From an uncultured Bacteroidales bacterium (GTDB lineage: Bacteria; Bacteroidota; Bacteroidia; Bacteroidales; F082), in contig CAMZJA010000001.1 in NCBI GenBank assembly GCA_947307415.1, positions 329,288 through 393,287 on the forward strand: a DNA stretch of 64,000 nt. The letters are read 5' to 3'. Position 1 is the stretch's first letter; every line of letters starts with the position of its first letter. Below are positions 26,472-35,701 of this stretch, piece after piece. The notes beneath the pieces were generated by a model. That model worked only from the letters and a program-made list of their open reading frames with translations. It was not told the DNA's origin and did no database searches. The position numbers and the translations under genes are program-made.

Positions 26472-28322
26472 TCATTTTGTTATACCTAATTTTTTCTGGA
26501 AACTCAATAATGTCTCAAGGACGTTACTCTTGACGTGGATGAAGTATTCAAGGCCGGCCTCTTTGAGGATGTCGACGGTGCCTTCAGGGTTACCTGCGAG
26601 CACCACGATGGTCTCGTTCTTCAACTCTTCGTAAATCTTGAGGGCGTTGCCTTCGCCGTATTCCTCATCGGATGAGCAGATGACCAGGATTTCAGGTTTC
26701 ACCTTGCGGGCTGCCTCGATGCCTTCGTCGAGAGTCTTGAAGCCAGGGTTATCGACCACTTCGAAGCCTGCGCAAGCGAAGAAGTTCGATGCGAAGTTGG
26801 CGCGAGCCTTACGCATTGCGAGGTTACCGTAGGTAAACATCCAAGCTGTCGGGCGTTTGTGGTCTTTCGAGTAAACGTCTGTAGCATAGCGCATCGCCTC
26901 AAATTGCTGAGCCACGCGGAATGTGTCGATGGTGTCGACTTCGGCGTTAGCCTCACGTTTGCAGTCGGCTTTGAACACCCACTCTGCCGGGTCGAACTTC
27001 ATTGTCTCGGTGAAGTTAGGATACTGGTTGGTACCGAGGATAGTTTCGCGACGAGTAGCGAGGTTGCTGAAGCGTTTAGCAGCGCTTTCCTTCACGATAT
27101 TTTGGATAGTGCCTTTGCGCACCGATGCGAGGTAGCCGCCTTCTTCCTGAATCTGGAGGAACACGTTCCATGCGGCGGTGGCGATGGATTCTGTAAGATT
27201 TTCGATGTAATATGAACCTGCAGCCGGGTCAGCGACTTTGTCGAAGTGTGACTCTTCCTTGAGGATGAGCTGCTGGTTGCGCGAGATACGATCGGCAAAC
27301 TCGGTAGCCTCTTCGAATGTGGCGTCGAATGGTGTGACGCAGAACGAGTCGACACCGCCCAACACTGCCGACATTGTACCTGTTGTGGTACGCAGCATAT
27401 TCACGTATGGGTCGTACAAGCTCATGTTAATCAACGCGTTGAAGGCGTGGATGCGGATCTTGCAGTTCTCTTCTTTTGCGCCGTAAGCCTTGAGGATCTC
27501 AGCCCAAAGCATACGGTAGGCGCGCATCTTGGCCATCTCCATGAAGTAGGTCTGACCGACAGCCACGTTGAAGCGCATCTTCGGAGCGATCTCGTCGATT
27601 GTCATTCCCTTTGCGAGGAGCTGTTCGATATATTCGACACCCACCGAGAGGGCGATGCCCATTTCCTGTGAGATGGTAGCGCCGGCGTTGGTGAACACGT
27701 GAGCGTTGACGCCGATTGTCTGCACGTTAGGAATCTCAGCTTTCGAGAGGATAGCTGCGAGTTCCATATCGGTGTTCTCGCTGATGAACCAAGTACCGCG
27801 ACGGATGTAACGAGTCAGCGGGTCGTAGTTCAGCGAGCCGCGGATTCCCGGCACTTTCGACATCATCTCGAGGAGTGGCAGATGATACTTGTTGTTGTAA
27901 AAGTTGATTTCGACCGCTTCGGCTACGATGCCGTTGAGGAGGCCTGATATTTCGACAGCGTCGTACGGCTTGTCGTATTCGAGGCGGAACGACAGCGCTG
28001 TTGCGCCGCGGTTGAGTGCGTCGAGGGCTTTTTGGTTAGCCTCATGGTAGTCCTTCACTACTATATCTTCGCACACAAGCCAGTCGTTGCCTTCTTTTTT
28101 CGTGCTGCGGATGTAAGGAAACTCGCCCGGTTTGGTGTCGAGCCAAGGGATATCCTTGAGATTCTCAGCGCGATAATACGGCCTTACCTGGAAACCTTCG
28201 GCTGTTTTCCAGACAAGTTTCTTGTTGTAATCGGCTCCTTTGAGGTCTTTTTCTATTACAGCTTCCCACTGTTCTGTGGTTACTGGAGGAAATTCCTCAA
28301 AAAGTTTTTTGTGGTTACTCAT
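26472..28322 (-). CDS. mutA: Methylmalonyl-CoA mutase, small subunit
   Basis: 616 residues from the ATG at 28322 (MSNHKKLFEEFPP). The frame extends 14 codons upstream, but those bases contain the promoter box at 28348-28357, so the downstream ATG is chosen. It has the mutase barrel like the large subunit (FPYIRSTKKEGNDWLVCEDI, RISRNQQLILKEESHFDKVADPAAGSYYIENL). The C-terminal cobalamin-like domain lacks the DxHxxG motif, which fits the non-catalytic subunit. It forms the heterodimer with the product of the next gene. Confidence 0.95.
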   Translation of the reverse strand: MSNHKKLFEEFPPVTTEQWEAVIEKDLKGADYNKKLVWKTAEGFQVRPYYRAENLKDIPWLDTKPGEFPYIRSTKKEGNDWLVCEDIVVKDYHEANQKALDALNRGATALSFRLEYDKPYDAVEISGLLNGIVAEAVEINFYNNKYHLPLLEMMSKVPGIRGSLNYDPLTRYIRRGTWFISENTDMELAAILSKAEIPNVQTIGVNAHVFTNAGATISQEMGIALSVGVEYIEQLLAKGMTIDEIAPKMRFNVAVGQTYFMEMAKMRAYRMLWAEILKAYGAKEENCKIRIHAFNALINMSLYDPYVNMLRTTTGTMSAVLGGVDSFCVTPFDATFEEATEFADRISRNQQLILKEESHFDKVADPAAGSYYIENLTESIATAAWNVFLQIQEEGGYLASVRKGTIQNIVKESAAKRFSNLATRRETILGTNQYPNFTETMKFDPAEWVFKADCKREANAEVDTIDTFRVAQQFEAMRYATDVYSKDHKRPTAWMFTYGNLAMRKARANFASNFFACAGFEVVDNPGFKTLDEGIEAARKVKPEILVICSSDEEYGEGNALKIYEELKNETIVVLAGNPEGTVDILKEAGLEYFIHVKSNVLETLLSFQKKLGITK

Positions 28323-28347
28323 GATTTTAAAATTTTCGAAAATTTTC

Positions 28348-28357
28348 TGCAAAGATA
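28348..28357 (-). promoter_or_regulatory. -7 box (TATCTTTGCA) for the mutA-mutB operon
   Basis: Perfect TAnnTTTGC on the minus strand, 25 bases upstream of the chosen mutA start; it sets the start of mutA downstream of this point. Confidence 0.7.
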
Positions 28358-28526
28358 CGAACAAAAGTTGAAAGAGAAAAGAGAAAAGTTAAAAGAAATG
28401 AATTGTAAAAATTTATTAACAATTCAAAACTGCATTTGGGTTAAAAAACGGTATTGATTATCAGAGCTTTAGGTTCAAAATTTCAAATAAAACGTTTTTC
28501 GTACGACTAATTGAAACGGGTGGTTG

Positions 28527-28536
28527 TAACTTTGCC
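28527..28536 (+). promoter_or_regulatory. -7 box (TAACTTTGCC) for the ORF6N gene
   Basis: TAnnTTTGC match 26 bases before the ATG at 28562, which favours that start over upstream codons in the same frame. Confidence 0.65.
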
Positions 28537-28561
28537 GCGAAAATTAAAATTTTTTACAACA

Positions 28562-29116
28562 ATGAAAAAGAAAGACATTATCAAAATTGAGCAGGTTGAG
28601 GAAAAGATTCTCATACTGCGAGGAGTTAGAGTGATTCTTGACGCCGATGTTGCCGCACTATACGACGTCGAGACAAAAGAGATTAATCAAGCGGTAAAAA
28701 ACAATCCAAAAAAGTTTCCAAAAGGCTATATTATTAGATTGGATAACAATGACTTAGAAATTTTGCGGTCAAAAATTTTGACCGCAAAATTAAATCCAAA
28801 ATCAAGATATTATCCTCAAGCTTTTACCGAAAGAGGTCTTTACATGCTGGCAACGATTCTAAAGAGTGATACGGCAACCGATACAACCATTGCTATCATT
28901 GAGGCTTTTGCGAAGTTGAGGGAACTGGCGAGAACTGTATCTGAATTGACAAAAGCATCTGATGAAACTTCGCAGAAAAGCCTTGTAGAAAAAGGCGGTG
29001 ACATCATCTCAGAGATTATCGGTGACAACCTTGAAACCAGCGAAACTGAGTCGGAATTTGAGCTAAATTTCGCTGTAGTAAAGTTAAAGCACAAAGTAAA
29101 AAGGAAGAAGAAATAA
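28562..29116 (+). CDS. ORF6N domain-containing protein
   Basis: 184 residues from the ATG at 28562 (MKKKDIIKIEQVEEKI). The ORF6N domain, a DNA-binding domain shared with phage antirepressors and KilA-N relatives, occupies about 14-110: ILRGVRVILDADVAALYDVETKEINQAVKNN then FPKGYIIRLDNND and FTERGLYMLATILKS. The C-terminal part is acidic to basic with a KLKHKVKRKKK tail. Such genes are frequent and solitary in Bacteroidota, with unknown role. Between the two halves of the domain (codons 67-77) the DNA holds a perfect 31-base palindrome. No phage genes flank it. Confidence 0.85.
   Translation: MKKKDIIKIEQVEEKILILRGVRVILDADVAALYDVETKEINQAVKNNPKKFPKGYIIRLDNNDLEILRSKILTAKLNPKSRYYPQAFTERGLYMLATILKSDTATDTTIAIIEAFAKLRELARTVSELTKASDETSQKSLVEKGGDIISEIIGDNLETSETESEFELNFAVVKLKHKVKRKKK
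28760..28790. repeat. Perfect 31-base inverted repeat within the ORF6N gene
   Basis: Two 15-base arms (left arm ATTTTGCGGTCAAAA) around one central base. It encodes ILRSKILTAKL in the ORF6N domain. Confidence 0.9.
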
Positions 29117-29155
29117 TTTTTCAAAAATTTCCTTGCACCTTATTAAAATAATATC

Positions 29156-29165
29156 TAATTTTGCA
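29156..29165 (+). promoter_or_regulatory. -7 box (TAATTTTGCA) for the large surface-protein gene
   Basis: Match to TAnnTTTGC 54 bases before the ATG at 29220. There is no long G/C tract near this promoter, unlike at the two other module promoters. Confidence 0.65.
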
Positions 29166-29219
29166 GTTTAACACTTTTTGAAAAAAATCGAACTAAATAA
29201 CAAATAAAAATTAAACACT

Positions 29220-32200
29220 ATGAAAAGAAAATTTACATTTTTAATCGCGGCGGCTATGATGCTGCTGACAATGATGGCAACCACAGGGGAAATGTGGGGG
29301 CAAAACAGCGATACGTATTCTTATACGTTCTCATCCAATGCATGGACCGCAAATGGCTCTGCCACTCTCAATGGTGTCTCATGGACTTTGAATATGGATG
29401 GTGGAACAATTAGCAATTACTCCAGCACACAAGGCATGCACTTTGGCACCAATAACAGCACATGTAATTCAGTGTCAATAAGCACATCGGGAATTAGCGG
29501 TACAATATCGTCAGTTACCGTTGAAGCAAGTAGAGGATCAAGCCTTGTTGGTACCCTAGCTGTTACGGTTGGAGGCACTTCATATTACAATGGCACTTCA
29601 ACAACAAATGCACTAACAACTAGTAATGTTGCATATGAATATACCGGTTCAGCAAGCGGAAATATCAATATTCTGTGGACCAAAACAAGCGGAAAAGGCG
29701 CTTATTATATCAAAAAATTCACCGTGGTATACTCCACAGGTGGCGGCACAACTCCTTCAATTACAGCTAACAATGTGGACTTAACTTATGATGCAACACA
29801 AGGTGCAATCGGTTATACCCTCGCTAATGCAACTGGCAATGTAACAGCCGAAATTACCTCTGGAGACTGGATTACATTAGGCACGGTAACTGAAAGCTCT
29901 GTCCCGTTCACCTGCTCGGCTAACGAAGGTACTGAACGCACAGCAACAGTCACCCTGTCTTATACGGGTGCTACCGATAAGGTTGTCACTGTAACACAAG
30001 ACGCTGCTCCATTAACTACAATTCCTGCAATTTTTGCAAAAGCTACAGAGGTGGGATCAACCCAAACCGATGTCAATGTCACTTTTAACAATTGGAAAGT
30101 TGTTGGAAAATCCTATTCTAACGCCTATGTATCGGATGGACAATATGGCTTGAACTTGTATAAATCTGGCGGCATTGATTTTGCGATTGGAGACCAGTTG
30201 AGCGGCACCGTTGCAACCAAAGTTCAACTCTTTACAGGTGGCGCAGAACTTGTTGGTCTTTCAACATCAACAACAGGCTTGACTGTTACACACAATCAAA
30301 CATTTGAACCATATGCGATTAGCCTCGCAGATGTATTTGGAGAAGGCATCTATTATGGATCTTATGTTGATTTAGGCAATTTGACATATTCTAATGGCAA
30401 TTTTACTGATGGTAACAATGTGATTACTCCTTACAACACATTCAACATTCAAAATTACCCAACTTTAGAAGCCGGTAAAACATACCGCGTGAAAGGTGTC
30501 TATATCCAATATAACAATACCACTAAACGTATTGCACCTGTTTATGCCTCAGACTTTACAGAATTCTCCGGTCCAAACATTACTTTAACACCAGCAGCAG
30601 CAAATCCATTCACTTATGTAGAAAACCAAGGCCCATCTGCCCAACAAGATTTCACAGTAGCTTTGGAAAATGAAACATCAAAAAATGTCACTGCTACAAT
30701 AACAACTGGAACTGATTATTTTGAGATTAAAAACGGAGAAAATTGGGCAAGTGCAACTACTATCAACATTGACAATACAAACACTATTTCCGTCAGAATG
30801 AAAGCAGGCTTGGCACTTGGCAACAATTACGCTGGTGTTATGACACTGACTAATGAAGACGCAACAGATGTTGTTGTCAATTTATCAGGCTCTGTAACAG
30901 GATCGACATACACCATTGAACAATACTCCTTGCCAGCAACAGCCCACGGAACAATCACTTTTGCACCATCAGCAACTGTTGAGGCAGGCACAGAAGTCAC
31001 ATTAACAGCAACACCAGATGCCGGCTATGATTTCACAGCCAATTCATGGGTGTTTTACAAACAAAGCGGAGAGGATATTGTTGTTGATGAAAGTATTGTG
31101 GCAACCAACAACGTAATCACTATGCCAGCTTACGACATCTGGGTTGACGCAACCTTCACCGCAAAACCAACTTACGCAATCACATGCGTAGCCAGTCCAG
31201 TGGCAGGCGGTATAATTGAAGCCTCACCTGCTTCAGCATACCAAGGACAAACAGTAACATTAAGTTATGTACCAGAAACAGGCTACAATTTAGTCAAGAT
31301 TAAAATAACAAAGACATCTGACGGTTCAATAACTGGTATTACTCCAGTAGCCAGTGGCGATAACTTCACATTTACAATGCCTGCTTATGCCGTAACAGCT
31401 ACAGCAACATTCGTACCTAACACATACGCAGGTAACTTCGTCAAGTTTACTGGTGATATTGCTGAGGGTGATTATATTCTCACCTATGATGAAGGTGCTA
31501 TGAACAATACCATTTCAAGCAGCAGATTTGGCATTGAGAACCTCGACAATCCCGGCAATATCATTACTGACCCTTCAACAGACATTGTGTGGCATATTGC
31601 TCCAAGCGTAACTGAGGGTTATTGGACTGTTTACAATGCGAAAAAAGATCAGTATGCCAATGCAGCCGCCAACGGCACAACTGTTTCTCTGGTAGATAAT
31701 CCTACTTTTAGTGGTGGCGCAAAATGGGGAGTCACTAAAAACAATAGCAACGAGTATCGTTTAAGATGTAAAGACAATGAAAGTAATACAGCAAGATATC
31801 TCGGAAGAAATGATAATTATGGTTTTGCTAACTATGGATCATCTTATGGTGTAGACTTGACATTATATAAGTATACCGAACTAACCGAGAGCACAATCAC
31901 TTTCAACGGTAACGGAGGAACAACAAACACAAGTGCAACATCATATACTCAAAATGTTTATAATGGAGTGGCAACAGCGCTTAATGCTAACCAGTTCACT
32001 AAAGCCAATTCATTATTTGCCGGATGGGCATTAACCGCCGATGGCGATGTTGAATACGCCGATCAAGCGGAAGTTACTATCAATGCCGACTTAACTCTCT
32101 TTGCAAAATGGAATGTTTCTTATACGGCAATGGCCGACGACCAAATCGTTGGCGGTACAGTCCTGATTAATGGTGAAGAGATTGTTGAAGCGGCTGAAGG

Positions 32201-34178
32201 CACTGAAATGACATTGACATATTCCGCAAATGTCGGATATGCTTTCAGTGAATGGAATGTTTACAAAGCAGACGATGAGACAACCAAAGTTACAGTAACT
32301 GAAAACACATTCACAATGCCTGCATACGATGTTATCGTTTCGGCAACATTCGTCGAAGTGACAACATACTCTTTGATTACAAATGTTAGCCAAATTGTTT
32401 CTGGTAAGCATTATATCATTGCAAGCGGTACAAATGGTTCTGTAAGAGTTATGGCAGAACAAAAAGACAACAACAGAACTTCTGTTGCAGCAACAGCGAC
32501 CACGGGAGTAATTCCTGAAACAAATGGTATTTATGAACTTGTTATTAATGGACCCGAAACAATAACCGTCAATGACGAACAAGTTTCAGTGTATACAATT
32601 TACGATGCTTCTTATCCAGGTTTCTTATATGCTGCTAGTAGCAGTGCAAATCACCTAAAAACAAGAGCTGAAAACACAAATGGCAATAGTCAATGGACTA
32701 TTACAGTTACCGCAGAAGGTGTTGCTACCATCAAATCACAAGGTAATTTCACTCGCAATTGGATGCGTAATAATGGCAATATTTTTGCATGTTACACATC
32801 TGGTCAGGCCGATATATACCTCTTTGTCAAAAACAATGATAACGACCTTGAGTTTTATGGCAATAATACATGTGATGATTTAACAATCGCTGCCACTGAA
32901 ACCATTACAATTACAGCTGGTTCAACATTGACAGTCACTGGCGATTTAACCAACAACGGAACAGCAGCCAACCTCGTCGTTCAAGAAGGTGGCCAGCTTA
33001 TCCATACATCACCTGTTGAAGCTACAGTTCAGAAAGGCATCTCAGGTTATAGCAAGAGCAGCTTAGGATGGTATCTGATAGCTTCACCAGTTGACGGACT
33101 ATCGACATCGGCAGTTGCAACAGGCACTTACGACTTGTTTGTTTACAACGAGCCTAACGCCTACTGGTACTCAAATACCGGCACAACCGCTCCATTCACA
33201 ACACTTTCACGCGGTACAGGTTATCTTTATGCCAACACTGCAGACCAGACTTTGAACTTCGCAGGTGAGATGGAAGCAACAGACGCCACAATCCAAAAAG
33301 ATTTAAGTTATGCATGTGAAGATACTGATCTGAAAGGTTTCAACCTTATGGGCAACCCATTCTCACGCAATCTTGTATATGAAGATATTACAATTGGCGG
33401 TACAGCAATTACACAATATTATGCATTAAATGCCGCCAAAACAGAATTTGAAGCAGTTAACATTGAAGGATACGGCGTTGGCGGCAAAGCCATCAAACCT
33501 GGCCAAGGATTCTTTATCCAGGCAACTGATGAAAATCATAAACTAGTGTTCAACCCATCTTCAAAAGATGAGACTGAAAACAGAGGCTACATCAGCATCG
33601 TTGCCGGAAACGAAAACACCTCAGACAATGCCTACATCAACGTTGGCAACGGCAACACTTTGCGCAAGATGAACATTGCAAACAGCACTAAAGTGTATGT
33701 AATGAATCATGACAAGGACTATGCAGCAGCAAGAATCGAAACTGCAAATGGTTCAAGACCATTGCATTTCGAGGCTGTTGAAGACGGTTACTATACTATC
33801 ACTGTTGAGGCCAACAACCTTGACCTTGAGATTTTCCGTCTCATCGACAATTTCTCCGGCGAAGAGACCGACCTTCTTGTTGAGCCAAGTTACACGTTCA
33901 AGGCATCGATTGATGACGATGCAGCGCGTTTCACACTCGTGTTCCAAGAAACGAGCATCAACGGCATCGACGAAAACAACGTTGAAAATGATATCTTCGC
34001 ATACCAGAACGGCAGCGACATCATCGTCAACGGCGATGGCACATTGCAGGTGTTCGATGTGATGGGACGCTTGGTGATGACAACAAACGTCAACGGCATT
34101 GAGACAATCAACGTGAAATCACAAGGTGTTTACATCTTCAGATTGAACGGTATGACACAAAAGATTGTGGTAAGATAA
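29220..34178 (+). CDS. Large multidomain T9SS surface protein (BACON, InlB-like repeats), module 1
   Basis: 1652 residues; Thr, Asn, Ser and Gly rich. Signal peptide about 1-27. Order: an N-terminal jelly-roll-like region (about 28-175); a BACON domain about 182-265 (SITANNVDLTYDATQG ... TVTQDA); OB/choice-of-anchor-like region; divergent InlB B-repeats from about 560-740 and again near 970-1040 (GTITFAP, GYDFTANSW, MPAYDIWVDATF); a Listeria-Bacteroides repeat (ITFNGNGGTT ... LFAGW ... LFAKW) about 895-965. The last approximately 420 residues (from VQKGISGYSK) are shared with the large proteins at 38.9 and 58.6 kb, and end in a type A sorting domain (LQVFDVMGR, GVYIFRLNGMTQKIVVR). No enzymatic motif is seen; adhesin or glycan-binding role is inferred. 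Followed by a small PLGSG protein gene. Confidence 0.85.
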   Translation: MKRKFTFLIAAAMMLLTMMATTGEMWGQNSDTYSYTFSSNAWTANGSATLNGVSWTLNMDGGTISNYSSTQGMHFGTNNSTCNSVSISTSGISGTISSVTVEASRGSSLVGTLAVTVGGTSYYNGTSTTNALTTSNVAYEYTGSASGNINILWTKTSGKGAYYIKKFTVVYSTGGGTTPSITANNVDLTYDATQGAIGYTLANATGNVTAEITSGDWITLGTVTESSVPFTCSANEGTERTATVTLSYTGATDKVVTVTQDAAPLTTIPAIFAKATEVGSTQTDVNVTFNNWKVVGKSYSNAYVSDGQYGLNLYKSGGIDFAIGDQLSGTVATKVQLFTGGAELVGLSTSTTGLTVTHNQTFEPYAISLADVFGEGIYYGSYVDLGNLTYSNGNFTDGNNVITPYNTFNIQNYPTLEAGKTYRVKGVYIQYNNTTKRIAPVYASDFTEFSGPNITLTPAAANPFTYVENQGPSAQQDFTVALENETSKNVTATITTGTDYFEIKNGENWASATTINIDNTNTISVRMKAGLALGNNYAGVMTLTNEDATDVVVNLSGSVTGSTYTIEQYSLPATAHGTITFAPSATVEAGTEVTLTATPDAGYDFTANSWVFYKQSGEDIVVDESIVATNNVITMPAYDIWVDATFTAKPTYAITCVASPVAGGIIEASPASAYQGQTVTLSYVPETGYNLVKIKITKTSDGSITGITPVASGDNFTFTMPAYAVTATATFVPNTYAGNFVKFTGDIAEGDYILTYDEGAMNNTISSSRFGIENLDNPGNIITDPSTDIVWHIAPSVTEGYWTVYNAKKDQYANAAANGTTVSLVDNPTFSGGAKWGVTKNNSNEYRLRCKDNESNTARYLGRNDNYGFANYGSSYGVDLTLYKYTELTESTITFNGNGGTTNTSATSYTQNVYNGVATALNANQFTKANSLFAGWALTADGDVEYADQAEVTINADLTLFAKWNVSYTAMADDQIVGGTVLINGEEIVEAAEGTEMTLTYSANVGYAFSEWNVYKADDETTKVTVTENTFTMPAYDVIVSATFVEVTTYSLITNVSQIVSGKHYIIASGTNGSVRVMAEQKDNNRTSVAATATTGVIPETNGIYELVINGPETITVNDEQVSVYTIYDASYPGFLYAASSSANHLKTRAENTNGNSQWTITVTAEGVATIKSQGNFTRNWMRNNGNIFACYTSGQADIYLFVKNNDNDLEFYGNNTCDDLTIAATETITITAGSTLTVTGDLTNNGTAANLVVQEGGQLIHTSPVEATVQKGISGYSKSSLGWYLIASPVDGLSTSAVATGTYDLFVYNEPNAYWYSNTGTTAPFTTLSRGTGYLYANTADQTLNFAGEMEATDATIQKDLSYACEDTDLKGFNLMGNPFSRNLVYEDITIGGTAITQYYALNAAKTEFEAVNIEGYGVGGKAIKPGQGFFIQATDENHKLVFNPSSKDETENRGYISIVAGNENTSDNAYINVGNGNTLRKMNIANSTKVYVMNHDKDYAAARIETANGSRPLHFEAVEDGYYTITVEANNLDLEIFRLIDNFSGEETDLLVEPSYTFKASIDDDAARFTLVFQETSINGIDENNVENDIFAYQNGSDIIVNGDGTLQVFDVMGRLVMTTNVNGIETINVKSQGVYIFRLNGMTQKIVVR

Positions 34179-34181
34179 CGA

Positions 34182-34263
34182 GATTCCTCCCTGCGGTCGG
34201 AATGACAGAGGTTTCATTAATGGAAACGCTGTCATTCCGAGCCCCGAAGGGGCGAGGAAACCC
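34182..34263. repeat. GTCATTCCGAG-type palindromic repeat between module 1 genes
   Basis: GAGATTCCTCCC...GGTCGGAATGAC and GTCATTCCGAGCCCCGAAGGGGCGAGGAAAC form inverted halves with an inner GTTTC...GGAAAC. It sits between the large protein stop and the small gene and could attenuate read-through. Confidence 0.8.
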
Positions 34264-34301
34264 AAACTGAATAGTAGAAACAAATTAAAACAGAAAATAC
34301 G

Positions 34302-34574
34302 ATGAAAAAGATATTATTAGCAATAGCATTAGTTTTGACAATCGGTCTTGGTGCCAACGCACAGCGTGGAGGTGACGGTTTCTTCAACGATTGGAATGAC
34401 GTGGGCAACGGTCTCGACAAGTTTAACGATTTTGACAATGGTTTAAGAGGCGGAGTACCTGGCCTGCCAAATAATGGCGGTGGTGACCAGCCTGCGCCAC
34501 TCGGCAGCGGATTGATTGTGCTCACTGCACTCGGAGCAGGATACGCGGTAGCGAAACGCAAACGCGAAGAATAG
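34302..34574 (+). CDS. Small PLGSG-CTERM protein, module 1
   Basis: 90 residues. Signal peptide 1-21 (ends GANAQ), then GGDGFF at about 23-28, a Gly/Asn/Asp linker, and a C-terminal tripartite tail: APLGSG, a short hydrophobic segment GLIVLTALGAGYAVA, then KRKREE. It has two close paralogues here (38600-38866 and 58295-58540), each after a large T9SS protein gene on the same strand. The tail resembles sorting signals of the PEP-CTERM kind in layout, and the short Bacteroidota proteins with PIDGG-type tails that I recall being called PID-CTERM. The partner enzyme and function are unknown. No TAnnTTTG box is seen directly upstream. Confidence 0.85.
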   Translation: MKKILLAIALVLTIGLGANAQRGGDGFFNDWNDVGNGLDKFNDFDNGLRGGVPGLPNNGGGDQPAPLGSGLIVLTALGAGYAVAKRKREE

Positions 34575-34575
34575 A

Positions 34576-34655
34576 GACATTAGACGTTAGGCCTTAGACT
34601 TTAGTGAATTCTATTAAAGATTTTACTAAGGTCTAAGGTCTAAAAACTAAGGTCT
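34576..34655. repeat. Heptamer-repeat hairpin overlapping the end of the EamA gene
   Basis: Left arm AGACATTAGACGTTAGGCCTTAG, AT-rich loop, right arm CTAAGGTCTAAGGTCTA. It lies between convergent genes; the last codons of the EamA gene (Arg-Pro-stop) are written in the right arm. Confidence 0.85.
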
Positions 34656-35552
34656 ATTATTCGCAGCTCGACTCTTGTTCACCAAGACGACTCCAGTGAA
34701 AACCAAAATTGCCGCCAAAACCTTCTGCCATGTCAGGTGATCCATGCCGGTGACGATTCCCATCACAGTGGCGATGATAGGCTGCAAATAACCGTAAAGA
34801 CTGATGACCGTCGGGCGTAACACCTTCTGCCCCACAGGGATAAGGAAATAGGCCACGAAGGTTGAGAAAAGAATTACAAAACCAAGTTCGAGGATGTATT
34901 TCACTGGCATCGTCGTCATATTGAGACCAACCAACTCCTTGATATCCAACGGAATAGCCACGATTGCCGAGAACAGAAACATCCATTTCATGAATGTGAC
35001 GACACTGTATTTTGTGATGAGCGGACGAAAAGCGCCCAGATATAAAGCAAAGAAGATGCAGTTACCAATCATGTAGACGATGCCCAGAGGCTGAGTCTCG
35101 GTGACGCTGCCGTTATCGACACGTACAGTATTGAAAACCAAGAAGATAACGCCTATAAAACTCAACGCCACACCACCTGCTTTCTTCAAAGTGATAGGTT
35201 CTTTGAGTACGATGGCAGCGATGAACATCGTGAAAATCGGGGTGAGAGGCGTCAGAATGCTGGTGTCGAAAGGCGTAGTCATGGTGCTCGCCTTCAGAAA
35301 CGACCATTGTGTGAGGAAAAGTCCGAGCATCGAGGCGAGAAAAATCTTCGGAAAATCCTTTAAATCGACTTTTTCTTTAGGCAAAAACAGCGATGTAAGC
35401 CAGAAAAGAGCGGCCGCGCCTGCCACACGAAAACATAACAAACCCATAGGAGAGACCAGCGCCAAAGTGGATAAGTCTCTGCAAATGATGATGTTAAAGC
35501 CAAAAATCGTGTAAGCGAAGAAGGCTGAAATATGACCTAAAGACTTTTTCAT
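34647..35552 (-). CDS. EamA-family (DMT) transporter
   Basis: 301 residues with about ten hydrophobic helices in two EamA repeats, the usual drug/metabolite transporter architecture. The first repeat starts HISAFFAYTIFGFNIIICRDL and contains FRVAGAAALFWLTSLF; the second runs from about 150 and ends ATVMGIVTGMDHLTWQKVLAAILVFTGVVLVN. Substrate cannot be inferred. The promoter box (TAATTTTGC) is at 35560-35568. The C-terminal residues come from the heptamer repeat. Confidence 0.9.
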   Translation of the reverse strand: MKKSLGHISAFFAYTIFGFNIIICRDLSTLALVSPMGLLCFRVAGAAALFWLTSLFLPKEKVDLKDFPKIFLASMLGLFLTQWSFLKASTMTTPFDTSILTPLTPIFTMFIAAIVLKEPITLKKAGGVALSFIGVIFLVFNTVRVDNGSVTETQPLGIVYMIGNCIFFALYLGAFRPLITKYSVVTFMKWMFLFSAIVAIPLDIKELVGLNMTTMPVKYILELGFVILFSTFVAYFLIPVGQKVLRPTVISLYGYLQPIIATVMGIVTGMDHLTWQKVLAAILVFTGVVLVNKSRAANNRP

Positions 35553-35559
35553 TGCGGGC

Positions 35560-35568
35560 GCAAAATTA
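35560..35568 (-). promoter_or_regulatory. -7 box (TAATTTTGC) for the EamA gene
   Basis: Minus-strand TAnnTTTGC 8 bases before the ATG at 35552. Confidence 0.5.
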
Positions 35569-35575
35569 CGAAAAA

Positions 35576-35655
35576 GACCTTAGACGTTAGACCTTAGACC
35601 TTAGTTTTTTATAAATCTTATTGCTAAAGTCTAAAGTCTAAGGTCTAAAGTCTAA
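35576..35655. repeat. Heptamer-repeat hairpin between divergent promoters
   Basis: GACCTTA/GACGTTA units on the left and TAAAGTC/TAAGGTC units on the right with a loop of about 20 bases. This copy lies between two divergent promoter boxes, so a pure terminator role does not explain it. Confidence 0.85.
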
Positions 35656-35663
35656 AAAAAATG

Positions 35664-35673
35664 TATCTTTGCA
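35664..35673 (+). promoter_or_regulatory. -7 box (TATCTTTGCA) for the CobW GTPase gene
   Basis: Perfect TAnnTTTGC match 29 bases before the ATG at 35702. Confidence 0.7.
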
Positions 35674-35701
35674 GTTCGAAAAAATTAAAAAATTGAAATA
35701 T

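Noticed and set aside
28323-28561. Cobalamin riboswitch upstream of the mutase genes
   Set aside because: No B12-box-like conserved sequence recognised; the leader after the promoter is only about 20 bases.
28562-29116. Prophage, suggested by the ORF6N antirepressor-like domain
   Set aside because: No integrase, structural or lysis genes nearby; solitary ORF6N genes are common in this phylum.
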